This document shows positions 39,987 through 48,934 of a stretch of 64,000 bases of DNA, piece by piece; the stretch's first letter is position 1; each line of letters begins with the position of its first letter. The stretch lies in assembly GCF_900143265.1 (NCBI RefSeq), contig NZ_FRDJ01000007.1, positions 1 through 64,000 of the forward strand. The letters run 5' to 3'. This DNA is from Fervidobacterium gondwanense DSM 13020 (GTDB taxonomy: Bacteria > Thermotogota > Thermotogae > Thermotogales > Fervidobacteriaceae). The notes below the pieces were generated by a model, which searched no databases, had not been told where the DNA came from, and was given only the letters and a program-made list of their open reading frames with translations. The position numbers and the translations under genes are program-made.

Positions 39987-40979
39987 ATGTTGAAGAGGTT
40001 ATTGCTTGCTTTAATGATATTGACTGTTCTTCTTGGTAGTTTTGCTTTTTCAAAGAAACTTGTCGTCTATTCAAGTGTTGACGAAGCAAATGCTCGAAAG
40101 ATACTCACTGCATTTACAAAAGATACCGGTATAGATGTTGACTTTGTTTTTCTCTCTTCAGGTCCGGCTTTAGCGCGAATCGAAGCTGAAAAGCAGAACC
40201 CACAAGCAGACGTGTGGTTTGGCGCACCTATGGAGAACCATATCATAGCTAAGGAAAGAGGGTTAACCCAACCATACAAGATTACTATGCCTAAAGAGAT
40301 ATCGTCAAGGTTCTATGATAAGGAAGGATTCTATTATCCAATTTATATGAATCCGCTTGGAATTGGCGTGAACATGACCATGCTTGAAAAGATGAAACTA
40401 CCTCTTCCAGAAAGTTGGAACGACTTACTCAAAACTGTTTATAAAAAGACAATACAGTACCCGAACCCGCAATCATCAGGAACAGGATATAGCTTTGTTA
40501 CAGGTCTGATAAAGATTTTAGGCGAAGACGCTGCTATGAAATTCTTAAAGCTTATGGCTAAGAATGTTCAGACGTACACTCAGAGTGGTACAGCACCTTC
40601 CAAAGCGGTAGGTATAGGTGAAGCAGTCTTTGGAATACAATTCACACCTGCATTCTTCCAGTTCATGGATCAGGGTTACAATGTTAAAGTCGTCTTTCCA
40701 AAAGAAGGAGTTCCATATGAAGTTGCCTGTATGTCAATAATAAAGGGTGCAAAGAATATTGAAGAAGCCCAGAAACTTGTTGAATGGATTCTTTCGAAAA
40801 AGGGACAACAAGAGATTATCAATCAAAAAACATATTTTTATCCAATTCGTACAGATGTTGACTTTGGAAATTTGCCACCACTCTCTTCGATAAAACTGAT
40901 ACATGTTGATCCTAAATGGGCAGCTGATAACAAGACAAGGATTGTGAATAGGTGGATTAACGAGGTTCTACCTTACTAA
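39987..40979 (+). CDS. Fe(III)-type ABC transporter substrate-binding protein
   Basis: A 330-residue periplasmic binding protein. The signal peptide covers about 1-21 (MLKRLLLALMILTVLLGSFAF), with no lipobox Cys. The mature start KKLVVYSSVDEANARKILTAFTKDTGI and the segment PQADVWFGAPMENHIIAKERGL fit the FbpA/AfuA/FutA group. The same fold also binds thiamine, phosphonate or polyamine ligands. Iron is favoured by the FbpB-like fused permease and FbpC-like ATPase that follow. The start at 39987 is set by GGAGGTG. Confidence 0.82.
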   Translation: MLKRLLLALMILTVLLGSFAFSKKLVVYSSVDEANARKILTAFTKDTGIDVDFVFLSSGPALARIEAEKQNPQADVWFGAPMENHIIAKERGLTQPYKITMPKEISSRFYDKEGFYYPIYMNPLGIGVNMTMLEKMKLPLPESWNDLLKTVYKKTIQYPNPQSSGTGYSFVTGLIKILGEDAAMKFLKLMAKNVQTYTQSGTAPSKAVGIGEAVFGIQFTPAFFQFMDQGYNVKVVFPKEGVPYEVACMSIIKGAKNIEEAQKLVEWILSKKGQQEIINQKTYFYPIRTDVDFGNLPPLSSIKLIHVDPKWAADNKTRIVNRWINEVLPY

Positions 40980-40998
40980 AACCTCTTTTCTTTAGAAG

Positions 40999-41022
40999 AA
41001 GGGGCTGTGTGCCCCTTTTTCT
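40999..41022 (+). terminator. terminator between binding protein and permease genes
   Basis: AAGGGGC (40999-41005) pairs with GCCCCTT (41011-41017) followed by TTTC. In importer operons such a hairpin commonly lowers permease expression relative to the binding protein. Confidence 0.7.
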
Positions 41023-41064
41023 GTTAATTTTAGTGCTTCAAGACTTGGTCGTGAGGTGAATACG

Positions 41065-42756
41065 ATGAGTTATTCCAAAGGTGAAATAAAAGCCCATCTA
41101 CTGAAACTCTTAAATGAACCTGCTTTGCTTATAACAATAGTTCTGATTTCTGGACTCTTGATAGTTTTTATATTGCTTCCTTTGTATAAGATTTTTCAAA
41201 TAAGTCTCATCAACGACGATGGAAAATTTACGCTAAATGTCTATAAAAGTGTTTTAGAGAACAACTATTTCAGGCGAGGGTTTACAAATAGTATTCTTGT
41301 GGCAACTCTTACTGCTATTTTCGGTACATTGGTTGGTTATCTGTTCGCTTACACAATTAATAGAACAGACATACCATTCAAATCTTTTTTTAGAACGATA
41401 GCTATAATGCCCATAATATTTCCACCGTTTGTTGGTGCACTTTCACTTATCATGCTTTTTGGAGCAAATGGGCTCATAACTTCAAGACTGCTTGGAATGA
41501 CAAATGTTTACATTTATGGATTACCTGGCTTAATGGTTGCACAAGTTCTATGTTTCTTTCCAGTTGCTTTCATAACTTTGGACGGGGTACTTTCTACGAT
41601 AAGCCCAACTTTAGAAGATGCTGCTTTTAACCTTGGAGCTAACCGGTGGCAAGTATTCTATAAGGTGATACTTCCCTTGTCGGCACCTGGAATTGCAAGC
41701 ACTATGCTTGTGCTTTTTATTGAATCACTTGCTGACTTTGGTAATCCATTAATACTGGCTGGAAGTAAGTTTCCTATTCTGTCTGTCCAAGCATACCTTC
41801 AAATAACTGGAATGTACGACTTGAAAGGTGGAGCTGCATTATCTGTTTGGCTATTACTTCCATCATTACTGGCTTTCATATTGCAGAAGTACTTTGTTGA
41901 TAAGAAGAAGTATTACACGGTAACTGGAAAACCAACGATTTCTGTTCTTAAAAGTGTAAGTGAGCCCGTTAAGTGGATACTCTTTGGTATATGCTCATTC
42001 ATTGTCCTATTCATACTCCTTGTCTATGGCGTTATATTTTGGGGAGCATTCACAAAAGCATGGGGAGCTAATAACGAATTTACACTTGAGAATTTCAAAT
42101 ACGTTTTTGACGTAGGACTGAATTCGATTAAAGGAACCCTCACAATAGCAGCTATTTCAACCCCTATTTCTGCAATTCTTGGTATGGTTATTGCGTTCTT
42201 GGTCGTTCGGAAAGTTTTTCCTGGAAAAAGGGTCATGGAATTTATATCACTACTTAGTTTCGCTGTTCCTGGCACCGTAATCGGAATAGGTTACATTCTT
42301 GCTTTTAATAGTCCACCACTCCTTCTAACAGGGACGTTGGCTATTTTAGTACTGAATTTTGTATTTAGGTATATGCCTGTTGGGATTCAGTCGGGAGTAG
42401 CCTTGCTAAATCAGGTTGACCCTTCAATAGAAGAGGCTGCATTTACTTTGCGTGCAACGAACAGGCAAGTGTTTACGAAAATCACTTTACCACTTATAAC
42501 ACCTGCTTTCTTCTCAGCACTCGTGTTTGCTTTTGTTCGTGCTATGACTGCGATAAGCGCTGCTATATTCTTAGTTTCAAGTCGGTGGAATCTTGTTACT
42601 GTTCAGATTCTCAGTCAAACTGAATCGGGTAGACTTTCCGAAGCTTGTGCTTTTTCTTTATTGCTCATAGTAATAATAATGGTCTTTATAGGCGTATTAA
42701 AGGTTTTCTTGAAGAATAAGGTCAGTATCAGCAACTATTCATCGGTAAGGAGTTGA
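41065..42756 (+). CDS. Fe(III)-type ABC transporter permease (fused, FbpB-like)
   Basis: A 563-residue permease with about twelve membrane helices. It is two fused permease domains, each with its own EAA loop: EDAAFNLGANRWQVFYKVILPLSAPGI in the first half and EEAAFTLRATNRQVFTKITLPLITPAF in the second. Fusion of two domains is typical of FbpB/SfuB ferric permeases. The start is ATG 41065 behind GAGGTG. It lies five bases before the ATPase gene, so the pair is coupled. Confidence 0.88.
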   Translation: MSYSKGEIKAHLLKLLNEPALLITIVLISGLLIVFILLPLYKIFQISLINDDGKFTLNVYKSVLENNYFRRGFTNSILVATLTAIFGTLVGYLFAYTINRTDIPFKSFFRTIAIMPIIFPPFVGALSLIMLFGANGLITSRLLGMTNVYIYGLPGLMVAQVLCFFPVAFITLDGVLSTISPTLEDAAFNLGANRWQVFYKVILPLSAPGIASTMLVLFIESLADFGNPLILAGSKFPILSVQAYLQITGMYDLKGGAALSVWLLLPSLLAFILQKYFVDKKKYYTVTGKPTISVLKSVSEPVKWILFGICSFIVLFILLVYGVIFWGAFTKAWGANNEFTLENFKYVFDVGLNSIKGTLTIAAISTPISAILGMVIAFLVVRKVFPGKRVMEFISLLSFAVPGTVIGIGYILAFNSPPLLLTGTLAILVLNFVFRYMPVGIQSGVALLNQVDPSIEEAAFTLRATNRQVFTKITLPLITPAFFSALVFAFVRAMTAISAAIFLVSSRWNLVTVQILSQTESGRLSEACAFSLLLIVIIMVFIGVLKVFLKNKVSISNYSSVRS

Positions 42757-42760
42757 GAAA

Positions 42761-43852
42761 ATGAGTCTTGAACTGAGAGAGGTAAGAAAAGTATTTAAGA
42801 ACTATGGAGTTGAGACGGTAACGGTTGAGAATTTTAATTTAACAGTTGAAAAAGGGCAATTCGTTACACTGCTTGGTCCATCCGGATGCGGAAAAACTAC
42901 CACACTGAGAATGATTGCGGGCTTTGAAATTCCAAGTTCTGGTAAGATAATTCTCGACGGAAAGGATGTAACAAACGAACCACCAAATAAGAGAAATATT
43001 TCTATGGTATTTCAAAGTTACGCACTTTTTCCTCACATGACAGTCGAAGAGAATATAGCTTTCGGACTGAGAATAAAGAAAATGACAAGTTCTGAAATCA
43101 AACAAAAGGTCAAATGGATAATGGATATAGTAGGATTAATCGGACTCGAAAGACGAAGGCCGGAACAACTTTCAGGAGGTCAGCAGCAGCGGGTTGCGTT
43201 AGCAAGAAGCCTTGTAATGGAACCGAGTGTTTTATTACTGGACGAGCCTCTTTCAAACCTTGATGCCAAACTCAGAGAAGCAATGAGGATTGAGATAAGA
43301 AGGATTCAAAAAGAACTTAACATAACCGCTGTGTACGTTACGCATGACCAAATAGAAGCAATGAGCATGTCAGATTTGGTTGTAGTCATGAACAATGGGA
43401 AAATAATGCAGGTTGGGAATCCATTTGAAATTTACGCAAGACCAAGAAATGAATTTGTTGCAGATTTCATTGGGAAAGTGAATTTGATAGACGCTTTTGT
43501 TGAAGACGACAAGGATGAAAAACTGGAATTAAGATGCGATATTTTCTATAATAAATTCTTCTCGATTTCCAAGATGTTTCAAGCAAAAAAGGGTCAGAAG
43601 GTCAAGATTGTAATTAGACCCGAGGCTTTCAGACTTTCACCTCAGGGTATCGATAATTCGAACTGCATCAAAGGAAAAGTTCTCTCATCTATCTTTGTAG
43701 GAGCAGCAGTTGAGTGCGAAATACAAGTATCTAATAGTGTCATAAAATCCGTAATATCAAATCCTATTGAAAATGCAATCCCTGATATAGACTCAGAAAT
43801 TAAACTATACTTTTCAAATGAAAGTCTATGGATCATAAGTTCCGAAAAATAA
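42761..43852 (+). CDS. Fe(III)/polyamine-type ABC transporter ATPase (FbpC/PotA-like)
   Basis: A 363-residue importer ATPase. Walker A is GPSGCGKTT (about 40), signature LSGGQQQR, Walker B VLLLDEPLSNLD, and the H-loop lies in VTHDQIEAM. A C-terminal TOBE-type regulatory domain is present (about 245-360), including VKIVIRPEAFRLS. The pattern fits the CUT1/FbpC/PotA branch. With the upstream binding protein and fused permease it completes an importer, most likely for ferric iron. Confidence 0.88.
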   Translation: MSLELREVRKVFKNYGVETVTVENFNLTVEKGQFVTLLGPSGCGKTTTLRMIAGFEIPSSGKIILDGKDVTNEPPNKRNISMVFQSYALFPHMTVEENIAFGLRIKKMTSSEIKQKVKWIMDIVGLIGLERRRPEQLSGGQQQRVALARSLVMEPSVLLLDEPLSNLDAKLREAMRIEIRRIQKELNITAVYVTHDQIEAMSMSDLVVVMNNGKIMQVGNPFEIYARPRNEFVADFIGKVNLIDAFVEDDKDEKLELRCDIFYNKFFSISKMFQAKKGQKVKIVIRPEAFRLSPQGIDNSNCIKGKVLSSIFVGAAVECEIQVSNSVIKSVISNPIENAIPDIDSEIKLYFSNESLWIISSEK

Positions 43853-43875
43853 AGCCCCGATGATGGGGCTTTACT
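43850..43875. terminator. hairpin at the end of the iron importer operon
   Basis: AAAGCCCC (43851-43858) pairs with GGGGCTTT (43865-43872). The plus-strand tail is poor in T. On the minus strand the stem is followed by TATTTTTC, so it serves best as the terminator of the converging yhhQ transcript. Confidence 0.65.
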
Positions 43876-43891
43876 TAACTCAAGACTTAAC

Positions 43892-44596
43892 TCAAGCGTT
43901 TTTAGAACTGAATAACTCAAAATTTCCTTCATCATCTCTCAAAAATTTCACGCCAACATAAACAACCCATGTGTCGATATAGTCAAGCAAAAATTCGACT
44001 ATCGTTGTTGTAAGGAATATTTGGAAATAAGTTCTTAAATCTACCAATCCTACGAACGCAATCGTTACAAATATCAAGTTATCTAAAATTTGGCCAATCT
44101 TTGTGGCTGCATTATTCCTTAACCAAAGCTTTGTTCTTCCTTTAAGTGCATGGTGTATCCATACTGCTGTGTAACCTGATAATATGAATGCCGTCCAGCT
44201 TGCAAACGCTATCCTTGGTGTTACTGCAAATACCTGCGAAAGATAGCTTTGGGCGAAATCGTTCGATGATGGTGAGTAGCTTGTGTAAACAAGTCCCAAA
44301 AGAACGAAGGCAAATTGTGCGAAAAATCCAACCCATACAGCTTTTCTTCCTTCCTCTTTTCCGTAAACTTCTGTGATTATCGAGTATATAACAAAAGCCA
44401 TACCCATGCTCATGTTCGCAGCTGTTACTTCCATTCCAAATAGATTGAAGAGCTTAGCAACACCAAGGTTGGAGGCTATGATGAGCGTTGAAAGCGCAAC
44501 GTACGCTCCTTCCTTCTTCATGAACCTTAGAGCCAATAGTATGATAAGCGATGAAAGAACATACTCTAACCCGAGTACAAGAGCGTTGTACATCAC
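43892..44596 (-). CDS. yhhQ: queuosine precursor transporter (YhhQ/VUT family)
   Basis: A 234-residue membrane protein with about six helices, from the DUF165/VUT family. Members import queuosine precursors such as preQ0/preQ1. Typical segments are ITEVYGKEEGRKAVWVGFFAQ and RIAFASWTAFILSGYTAVWIHHALK. FVGLVDLRTYFQIFLTTTIVEFLLDYIDTWVVY is the conserved C-terminal part. No queuosine synthesis genes or preQ1 riboswitch were noticed nearby, fitting salvage. It ends the minus-strand run that begins with the STAS gene. Confidence 0.87.
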   Translation of the reverse strand: MMYNALVLGLEYVLSSLIILLALRFMKKEGAYVALSTLIIASNLGVAKLFNLFGMEVTAANMSMGMAFVIYSIITEVYGKEEGRKAVWVGFFAQFAFVLLGLVYTSYSPSSNDFAQSYLSQVFAVTPRIAFASWTAFILSGYTAVWIHHALKGRTKLWLRNNAATKIGQILDNLIFVTIAFVGLVDLRTYFQIFLTTTIVEFLLDYIDTWVVYVGVKFLRDDEGNFELFSSKNA

Positions 44597-44614
44597 TTTT
44601 CCCTCCCAAAAAGT

Positions 44615-44950
44615 TTACTGATCTGATAGAGCTTCGCTTAAATGTTCGTACACTTTTATTATTCTGTCCAGGCCTGTCAATTCGAAAAGCCTTTTTATGT
44701 TCTTGTTCGGTGATACTATTTTTAAGTATCGAGATTCAGCTATCAATCTTTTGTAAATTCCAACGATTATACCTAAGCCGTAGCTGTCTATATTCTCAAC
44801 AGCTGACATATCGAAGACGATAATCGTTTGTTTCCTAGAAGTGATGAATTCTCTAACAACCCAGTCTTTGAACTGTGCAGCGTTAGTAGTATTCAACGAA
44901 CCTGTCATTTTGATAGCCACGGCGTTATCAAATTCGGTATAATCGTACAT
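44615..44950 (-). CDS. STAS-domain anti-sigma factor antagonist-like protein
   Basis: A 111-residue single STAS domain of the SpoIIAA/RsbV type. The phospho-acceptor region is VENIDSYGLGIIVGIYKRL, where Ser56 aligns with the regulated serine. Strands VAIKMTGSLN and TIIVFDMSAV are typical. Such proteins bind serine-kinase anti-sigma factors in partner-switching pathways. No partner kinase, phosphatase or sigma factor gene is adjacent, so its pathway here is unknown. Confidence 0.85.
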   Translation of the reverse strand: MYDYTEFDNAVAIKMTGSLNTTNAAQFKDWVVREFITSRKQTIIVFDMSAVENIDSYGLGIIVGIYKRLIAESRYLKIVSPNKNIKRLFELTGLDRIIKVYEHLSEALSDQ

Positions 44951-44974
44951 TTCAAATCAGCCTCCTTTTTAGAT

Positions 44975-46336
44975 TTATAAAAATCTATGTATTACGTACG
45001 TTACAAAACTTGATGAGAGGAGTGTTAAACAAGCTGTGAAAAATGTTTCTTTAATAAACTTTTTGTTATTCATCTCTATCCCATAGTATGCCAAAATCCT
45101 TGACCACATAACGCCTGCAAGGGCACCTATCAGAGTTATGTTACCACCAATGTTTGAGCCAAGCACCAAACTCATCGCATAATTGAGAGGCTTTTGATAA
45201 AGTGCTTGAGCGAAGAAAATAGTCATCGGTTGATTAACCATAACGTTCGCTGCAAAAGCTGTTATGAAAGCTGTTGCAACTGTGCCAATAAGTTCGTTTG
45301 GAAAATTAAAAAGAGTTCCAACGTATCTCGTGACACCAAAAGTGGTAAATATGTGCACGAAAACAAAGAAGGTGACAACCATTGGTAGCATCTTCCAAGG
45401 AACTCTTCTAATAGTATCTACAACAAACGTCAAGTTATAATCAAAATTCTTAAATTCAACAACTACCTCATCGCGTTCTGACATGACATCTGAAAATGAA
45501 AGGTTTAATAAAATATAGATACCTGAGAATATTAATATCGATTTCCAAAGTTGTAAACCATAAAGGTCCCCAGTTGCAATAACTAAAAAGAATATCACAA
45601 ATATGCCGGAAGACAGGAAGGCGTACCTTTTGTCCTTTATAACTTCCTTTGTTTCTTCAAAATGGACACTTATCTTATCAGATAATATTTTTTTGTACTT
45701 CGCATAAAATCCTATAACCGACGTTAAGATTGCTGCAAGTGTTGGGAAAAACATTAGTTTTGCGTAGTTTGAAAAATTTAAAGAGTACGCTTGGGCTACT
45801 ATAACGTTTGTAGGATTGCCTATGTAGAAAAACATGCTCCAGGTATTAGAAGCGAAAAATACAGAAATCAAGTACGGTAAAGGATTTATACCGGCATACT
45901 GACTGATATACACGATGATTGGTGTCAGAGTTAAGGTGACTATGTCATTAGATGTGAAGACTGTCATTACTCCAGCCAGTAAAACGAGGCTGAAAAACAG
46001 CTTCTTGCCAGTACCTGCACTTTTTGTAAACTTGTAAGCAATAACTTTTAACACACCTGATGCGTCTAGTGAGCTGCATATATATGCTGAACCAAAAAAT
46101 ATAATCAGTATTTGCCACGGCACAATATTCATCTGTGGCATCATCGCTGATTTTATAGTTGTTAACGAAGCTATGCCAGAGGCTATTAAGAGACCAAGAA
46201 CAGCCAAAGATACTCTCGCATAATCGAGAATTACTCTCTTGTTTTTAAAAACTATCTCAGGCTCTTTTATAACAAGATAAACAGTGGCAAAAAACAAATG
46301 TATCGTGATGATTGTGGCAATCATCAATCTCACCAA
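44975..46336 (-). CDS. ArsB/NhaD-like ion transporter
   Basis: A 453-residue polytopic protein with about eleven hydrophobic segments, from the ion transporter superfamily (CitMHS/ArsB/NhaD). Recognisable blocks are SNDIVTLTLTPIIVYISQYAGINPLPYLISVFFASNTWSM split around the first re-entrant hairpin, and GNPTNVIVAQAY. The second copy is NVMVNQPMTIFFAQAL and GSNIGGNITLIGALAGVMW. The paired NP/NxG hairpins are the family hallmark. It could carry arsenite, Na+/H+ or dicarboxylates; no ars gene is next to it. Confidence 0.78.
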   Translation of the reverse strand: MVRLMIATIITIHLFFATVYLVIKEPEIVFKNKRVILDYARVSLAVLGLLIASGIASLTTIKSAMMPQMNIVPWQILIIFFGSAYICSSLDASGVLKVIAYKFTKSAGTGKKLFFSLVLLAGVMTVFTSNDIVTLTLTPIIVYISQYAGINPLPYLISVFFASNTWSMFFYIGNPTNVIVAQAYSLNFSNYAKLMFFPTLAAILTSVIGFYAKYKKILSDKISVHFEETKEVIKDKRYAFLSSGIFVIFFLVIATGDLYGLQLWKSILIFSGIYILLNLSFSDVMSERDEVVVEFKNFDYNLTFVVDTIRRVPWKMLPMVVTFFVFVHIFTTFGVTRYVGTLFNFPNELIGTVATAFITAFAANVMVNQPMTIFFAQALYQKPLNYAMSLVLGSNIGGNITLIGALAGVMWSRILAYYGIEMNNKKFIKETFFTACLTLLSSSFVTYVIHRFL

Positions 46337-46360
46337 ACATTTTCATTAAACTTGTGTAAA

Positions 46361-47308
46361 TTACAAAAGTAGCCCTTTGATTATGAGATCAGTAGCTTCT
46401 TCTTCTGTGAGTCCTTTTGCCATAAGTGTTTCAAGTTGCTTTTCACTCACGCGCCCTATAGAGGCTTCGTGTGTCAGTTCTGCTAAATCGTTAGTTATTT
46501 TTAAAACAGGGGTTGTCGAAACAATCACTTTTTCACCTTTGGTAATTTCCTCACACGAAATATGAGCACGCGAGTACGGAGCATTTCCATAAGCTTCATT
46601 AAGAACATTCACTTTTGATTCATCAAGCCCAACCACGACAGTTTTTGCGAGGCCTCTTGCATGTTCACCGCTCAAATGAACAACTTCATTGATGTATACC
46701 TCGTCATCTTTTGACCCTTTTACCTTTGATATTAATTCACCAACAGCGTTCTCTTTCAATTCCAAATTCATTATTACGTTGAGCTTCCCTACTCTTGTCT
46801 TGGTTAAATGGAATGTGTTTTTGTATACAGCATCTGATTCCACAATAGCATTTGTAGTTGTATTGAGTGTTATTGTCCCAAAATCACTGTGATAGTGCTC
46901 GTCGTAATATTCCATAATTGCACCGGATTCAACTATAACATTGGAAACTGCGTTGTGCGTAAACTCTTCTGCTTGTGGAAAAACACAATGTGCTATGAAT
47001 CTAACACGAGCGTTTTTCTTAACTCTTATGTTAAATATGACCCTTTGATATCCCTTCTTTTCGACAAAGCCCGTGCAGACGTGAATTGGGAGCGGAATTT
47101 CAACGCCTTCCTCTATCTCCATATCTACTTGCACACCATCTTCAAAAGTTGTGGGAACAAGTTTTAAACCGCTAACGTTGTTGAGACCGATAACTTTGTT
47201 ACCACTAATTATTATCGACGCAATTCTTTTATCCATGAATTTCGATGCATCTGTACCAAGCTTCTCCGCTGTTTTGACGATGGTTTCAAACTCTTTCCTC
47301 ACGTCCAT
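46361..47308 (-). CDS. SufB/SufD-like scaffold of a minimal SUF system
   Basis: A 315-residue protein with the right-handed beta-helix core of SufB/SufD and a short N-terminus. It is much shorter than classical SufB (about 470). The HCVFPQAEEFTHNAVSNV, HYHSDFGTI and GEHARGLAKTVVVGLDESKVNVLNEAYGNAPYSRAHISCEEITKGEK segments are typical. In the last, the Cys near a Glu is a candidate cluster ligand. Paired with SufC alone, it resembles the minimal SmsCB-type system of anaerobes. It would assemble Fe-S clusters in the cytoplasm. It overlaps sufC by one base. Confidence 0.85.
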   Translation of the reverse strand: MDVRKEFETIVKTAEKLGTDASKFMDKRIASIIISGNKVIGLNNVSGLKLVPTTFEDGVQVDMEIEEGVEIPLPIHVCTGFVEKKGYQRVIFNIRVKKNARVRFIAHCVFPQAEEFTHNAVSNVIVESGAIMEYYDEHYHSDFGTITLNTTTNAIVESDAVYKNTFHLTKTRVGKLNVIMNLELKENAVGELISKVKGSKDDEVYINEVVHLSGEHARGLAKTVVVGLDESKVNVLNEAYGNAPYSRAHISCEEITKGEKVIVSTTPVLKITNDLAELTHEASIGRVSEKQLETLMAKGLTEEEATDLIIKGLLL

Positions 47309-48039
47309 TATCTCATCTCCCCATTAAGAGGTACATTTGGATGTTCGCACACTTCGCATGTACCTCTGAATGCTTTCAGAACGTCTTCGGTCTTGCCATG
47401 CATGAGTATCTTACCTGCACATATAAGATAGCCATAATCGGTATTGTAAACCATCTCTTCGCGGTGTGTTATGATTATTGGAGTACCACCATACTGACTT
47501 ATATAATTGACAACATCGTTTATAATGTTTAAACTCATCAAATCAATCCCAGAATCTGGTTCATCTAAGATTACGTACTTTGGCTTCAGCAGAATGATGG
47601 AAGCCAATTCGACTCTTTTCCGTTCACCGCCACTCAGAGTCTTATCTACATATCTATTTAGATACAACTTAGGATTCAAACCCACAAATTCTAATGATTC
47701 TATTAGTTCACTCTTTTGAATTGTTAGTTTTCCACCAAGAGTAAGATAATTCTCAATCGTGAGCCCATCAAAGCGTGCTGGTTCTTGCCACATCAAAGTA
47801 AGACCGAGCTTTGCTCGTTCAGTTACTGACAGGGAAGTTATATCTTTATTGTCAAGTAGAATCTTACCTTCGAACGGTTTGTAAGAACTAAGTCCCATAA
47901 TAACGTATCCTATTGTACTTTTTCCTGCTCCGTTGGTTCCTATGACAACGTATTTGTGTCCTGGAATGAACTTCATGTTGAGATTGTATAGTATCTGTTT
48001 TTCTTGAGTTTTGTAAGAAACGTTTTGAAGCTCTAACAT
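47308..48039 (-). CDS. sufC: SufC-type Fe-S assembly ATPase
   Basis: A 243-residue cytosolic ABC ATPase. Walker A is GTNGAGKSTIG (about 34), signature LSGGERKRVELA and Walker B YVILDEPDSGIDLMSL. The PDSGID variant after Walker B is characteristic of SufC. It energises Fe-S cluster assembly on the SufB-like partner encoded directly downstream. No sufS, sufU, sufD or sufE is present in the window, so the cysteine desulfurase, if used, is elsewhere. Confidence 0.92.
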   Translation of the reverse strand: MLELQNVSYKTQEKQILYNLNMKFIPGHKYVVIGTNGAGKSTIGYVIMGLSSYKPFEGKILLDNKDITSLSVTERAKLGLTLMWQEPARFDGLTIENYLTLGGKLTIQKSELIESLEFVGLNPKLYLNRYVDKTLSGGERKRVELASIILLKPKYVILDEPDSGIDLMSLNIINDVVNYISQYGGTPIIITHREEMVYNTDYGYLICAGKILMHGKTEDVLKAFRGTCEVCEHPNVPLNGEMR

Positions 48040-48057
48040 CTACCTCAACTCCTGTCT

Positions 48058-48762
48058 TTATTTTATTAAATTCCTAACAATTCTCTCACCTTTACAAATA
48101 GGAACTGATGGAAAAACGTCTATCTTTTGGCAAAAATCAACATCTCTTCCAAATCCAAGTTCGATTAGTTTTTGAGAATGTGTTCCCGAAAAGTCGGGCC
48201 TTCTAATGGCTTCCCATGTTCTTAGGGCTATTAAAGAACTATCAGATAGAGAATACCTTTTGCATTCGGTGAGCTTTGAAATAATAAAACCGGCAAGTTG
48301 AGTGTCTTCATATGATACTTCGGATTCATTACCTGCACATATTATGGCAATATTTTCGTATGCAGATAATTGTTCAACTACATAAGAAATGTTCAAGAAA
48401 GCAGCGATATAAACATTTCCTGCGATTTTCTTTGCCTTTTGTATGGCTTTAGTTCCGTTCGATGTAGTCAATATGATTCCTTTTCCGCTGACTACTTCTT
48501 CTGAATATTCCAATGGTGAATTTCCCAAGTCAAACCCTTGAGGTTTGATGCCATTTCTCTCTCCTGAAAGTATTAAATCAGGTTGAATCCTTTTAATATC
48601 GACTGCTTCTTCAATTTTTCCAACAGGAATTACAAATCTTGCACCATTTGACAGTGCGGTAACTATTGTTGATGTTGCACGCAGAACGTCTATAACAATT
48701 GCTGCTTGAAAAGTGTATGATATCGTATCAAGTTCATTATGCGTAAGAAAAGTTGTTAACAC
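48058..48762 (-). CDS. 2-phosphosulfolactate phosphatase family protein (ComB-like)
   Basis: A 234-residue protein of the ComB family. AIVIDVLRATSTIVTALSNGA at the N-terminus, SGERNGIKPQGFDLGNSPLEY and ILTTSNGTKAI are diagnostic. Archaeal ComB makes sulfolactate for coenzyme M. Bacteria of this kind are not known to make coenzyme M, and no comA or comC is nearby, so the true substrate is uncertain. The start is GTG 48762 behind GGGGTGA, which itself lies in an inverted repeat carrying a -10 box. The gene lies 18 bases before sufC and is probably the head of the comB-like/sufC/sufB-like unit. Confidence 0.82.
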   Translation of the reverse strand: MLTTFLTHNELDTISYTFQAAIVIDVLRATSTIVTALSNGARFVIPVGKIEEAVDIKRIQPDLILSGERNGIKPQGFDLGNSPLEYSEEVVSGKGIILTTSNGTKAIQKAKKIAGNVYIAAFLNISYVVEQLSAYENIAIICAGNESEVSYEDTQLAGFIISKLTECKRYSLSDSSLIALRTWEAIRRPDFSGTHSQKLIELGFGRDVDFCQKIDVFPSVPICKGERIVRNLIK

Positions 48763-48770
48763 AACAAAAT

Positions 48771-48801
48771 CACCCCAATGGTATTATACACCATTGGGGT
48801 G
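48771..48801 (-). promoter_or_regulatory. perfect 12-bp inverted repeat around a -10 box
   Basis: CACCCCAATGGT (48771-48782) and ACCATTGGGGTG (48790-48801) are exact reverse complements. The 7-base centre gives TATAAT on the minus strand (48783-48788), and one arm contains the ribosome binding site of the ComB-like gene. It could be a repressor operator, an RNA hairpin hiding the ribosome binding site, or a terminator of the upstream GGDEF/EAL gene (tail ATTTTGTTG). Confidence 0.55.
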
Positions 48802-48934
48802 AATATGTATTTACTACATGTGTCATGTTTGTGAAAAGAATTTAATCTTCTTTCTCATTTTTCAAACCAACTCAGATGGTATTTGTCTGAATTTGTTAGT
48901 AACATAACAGAATGTGCTATCTAGTTCAGTTCTT

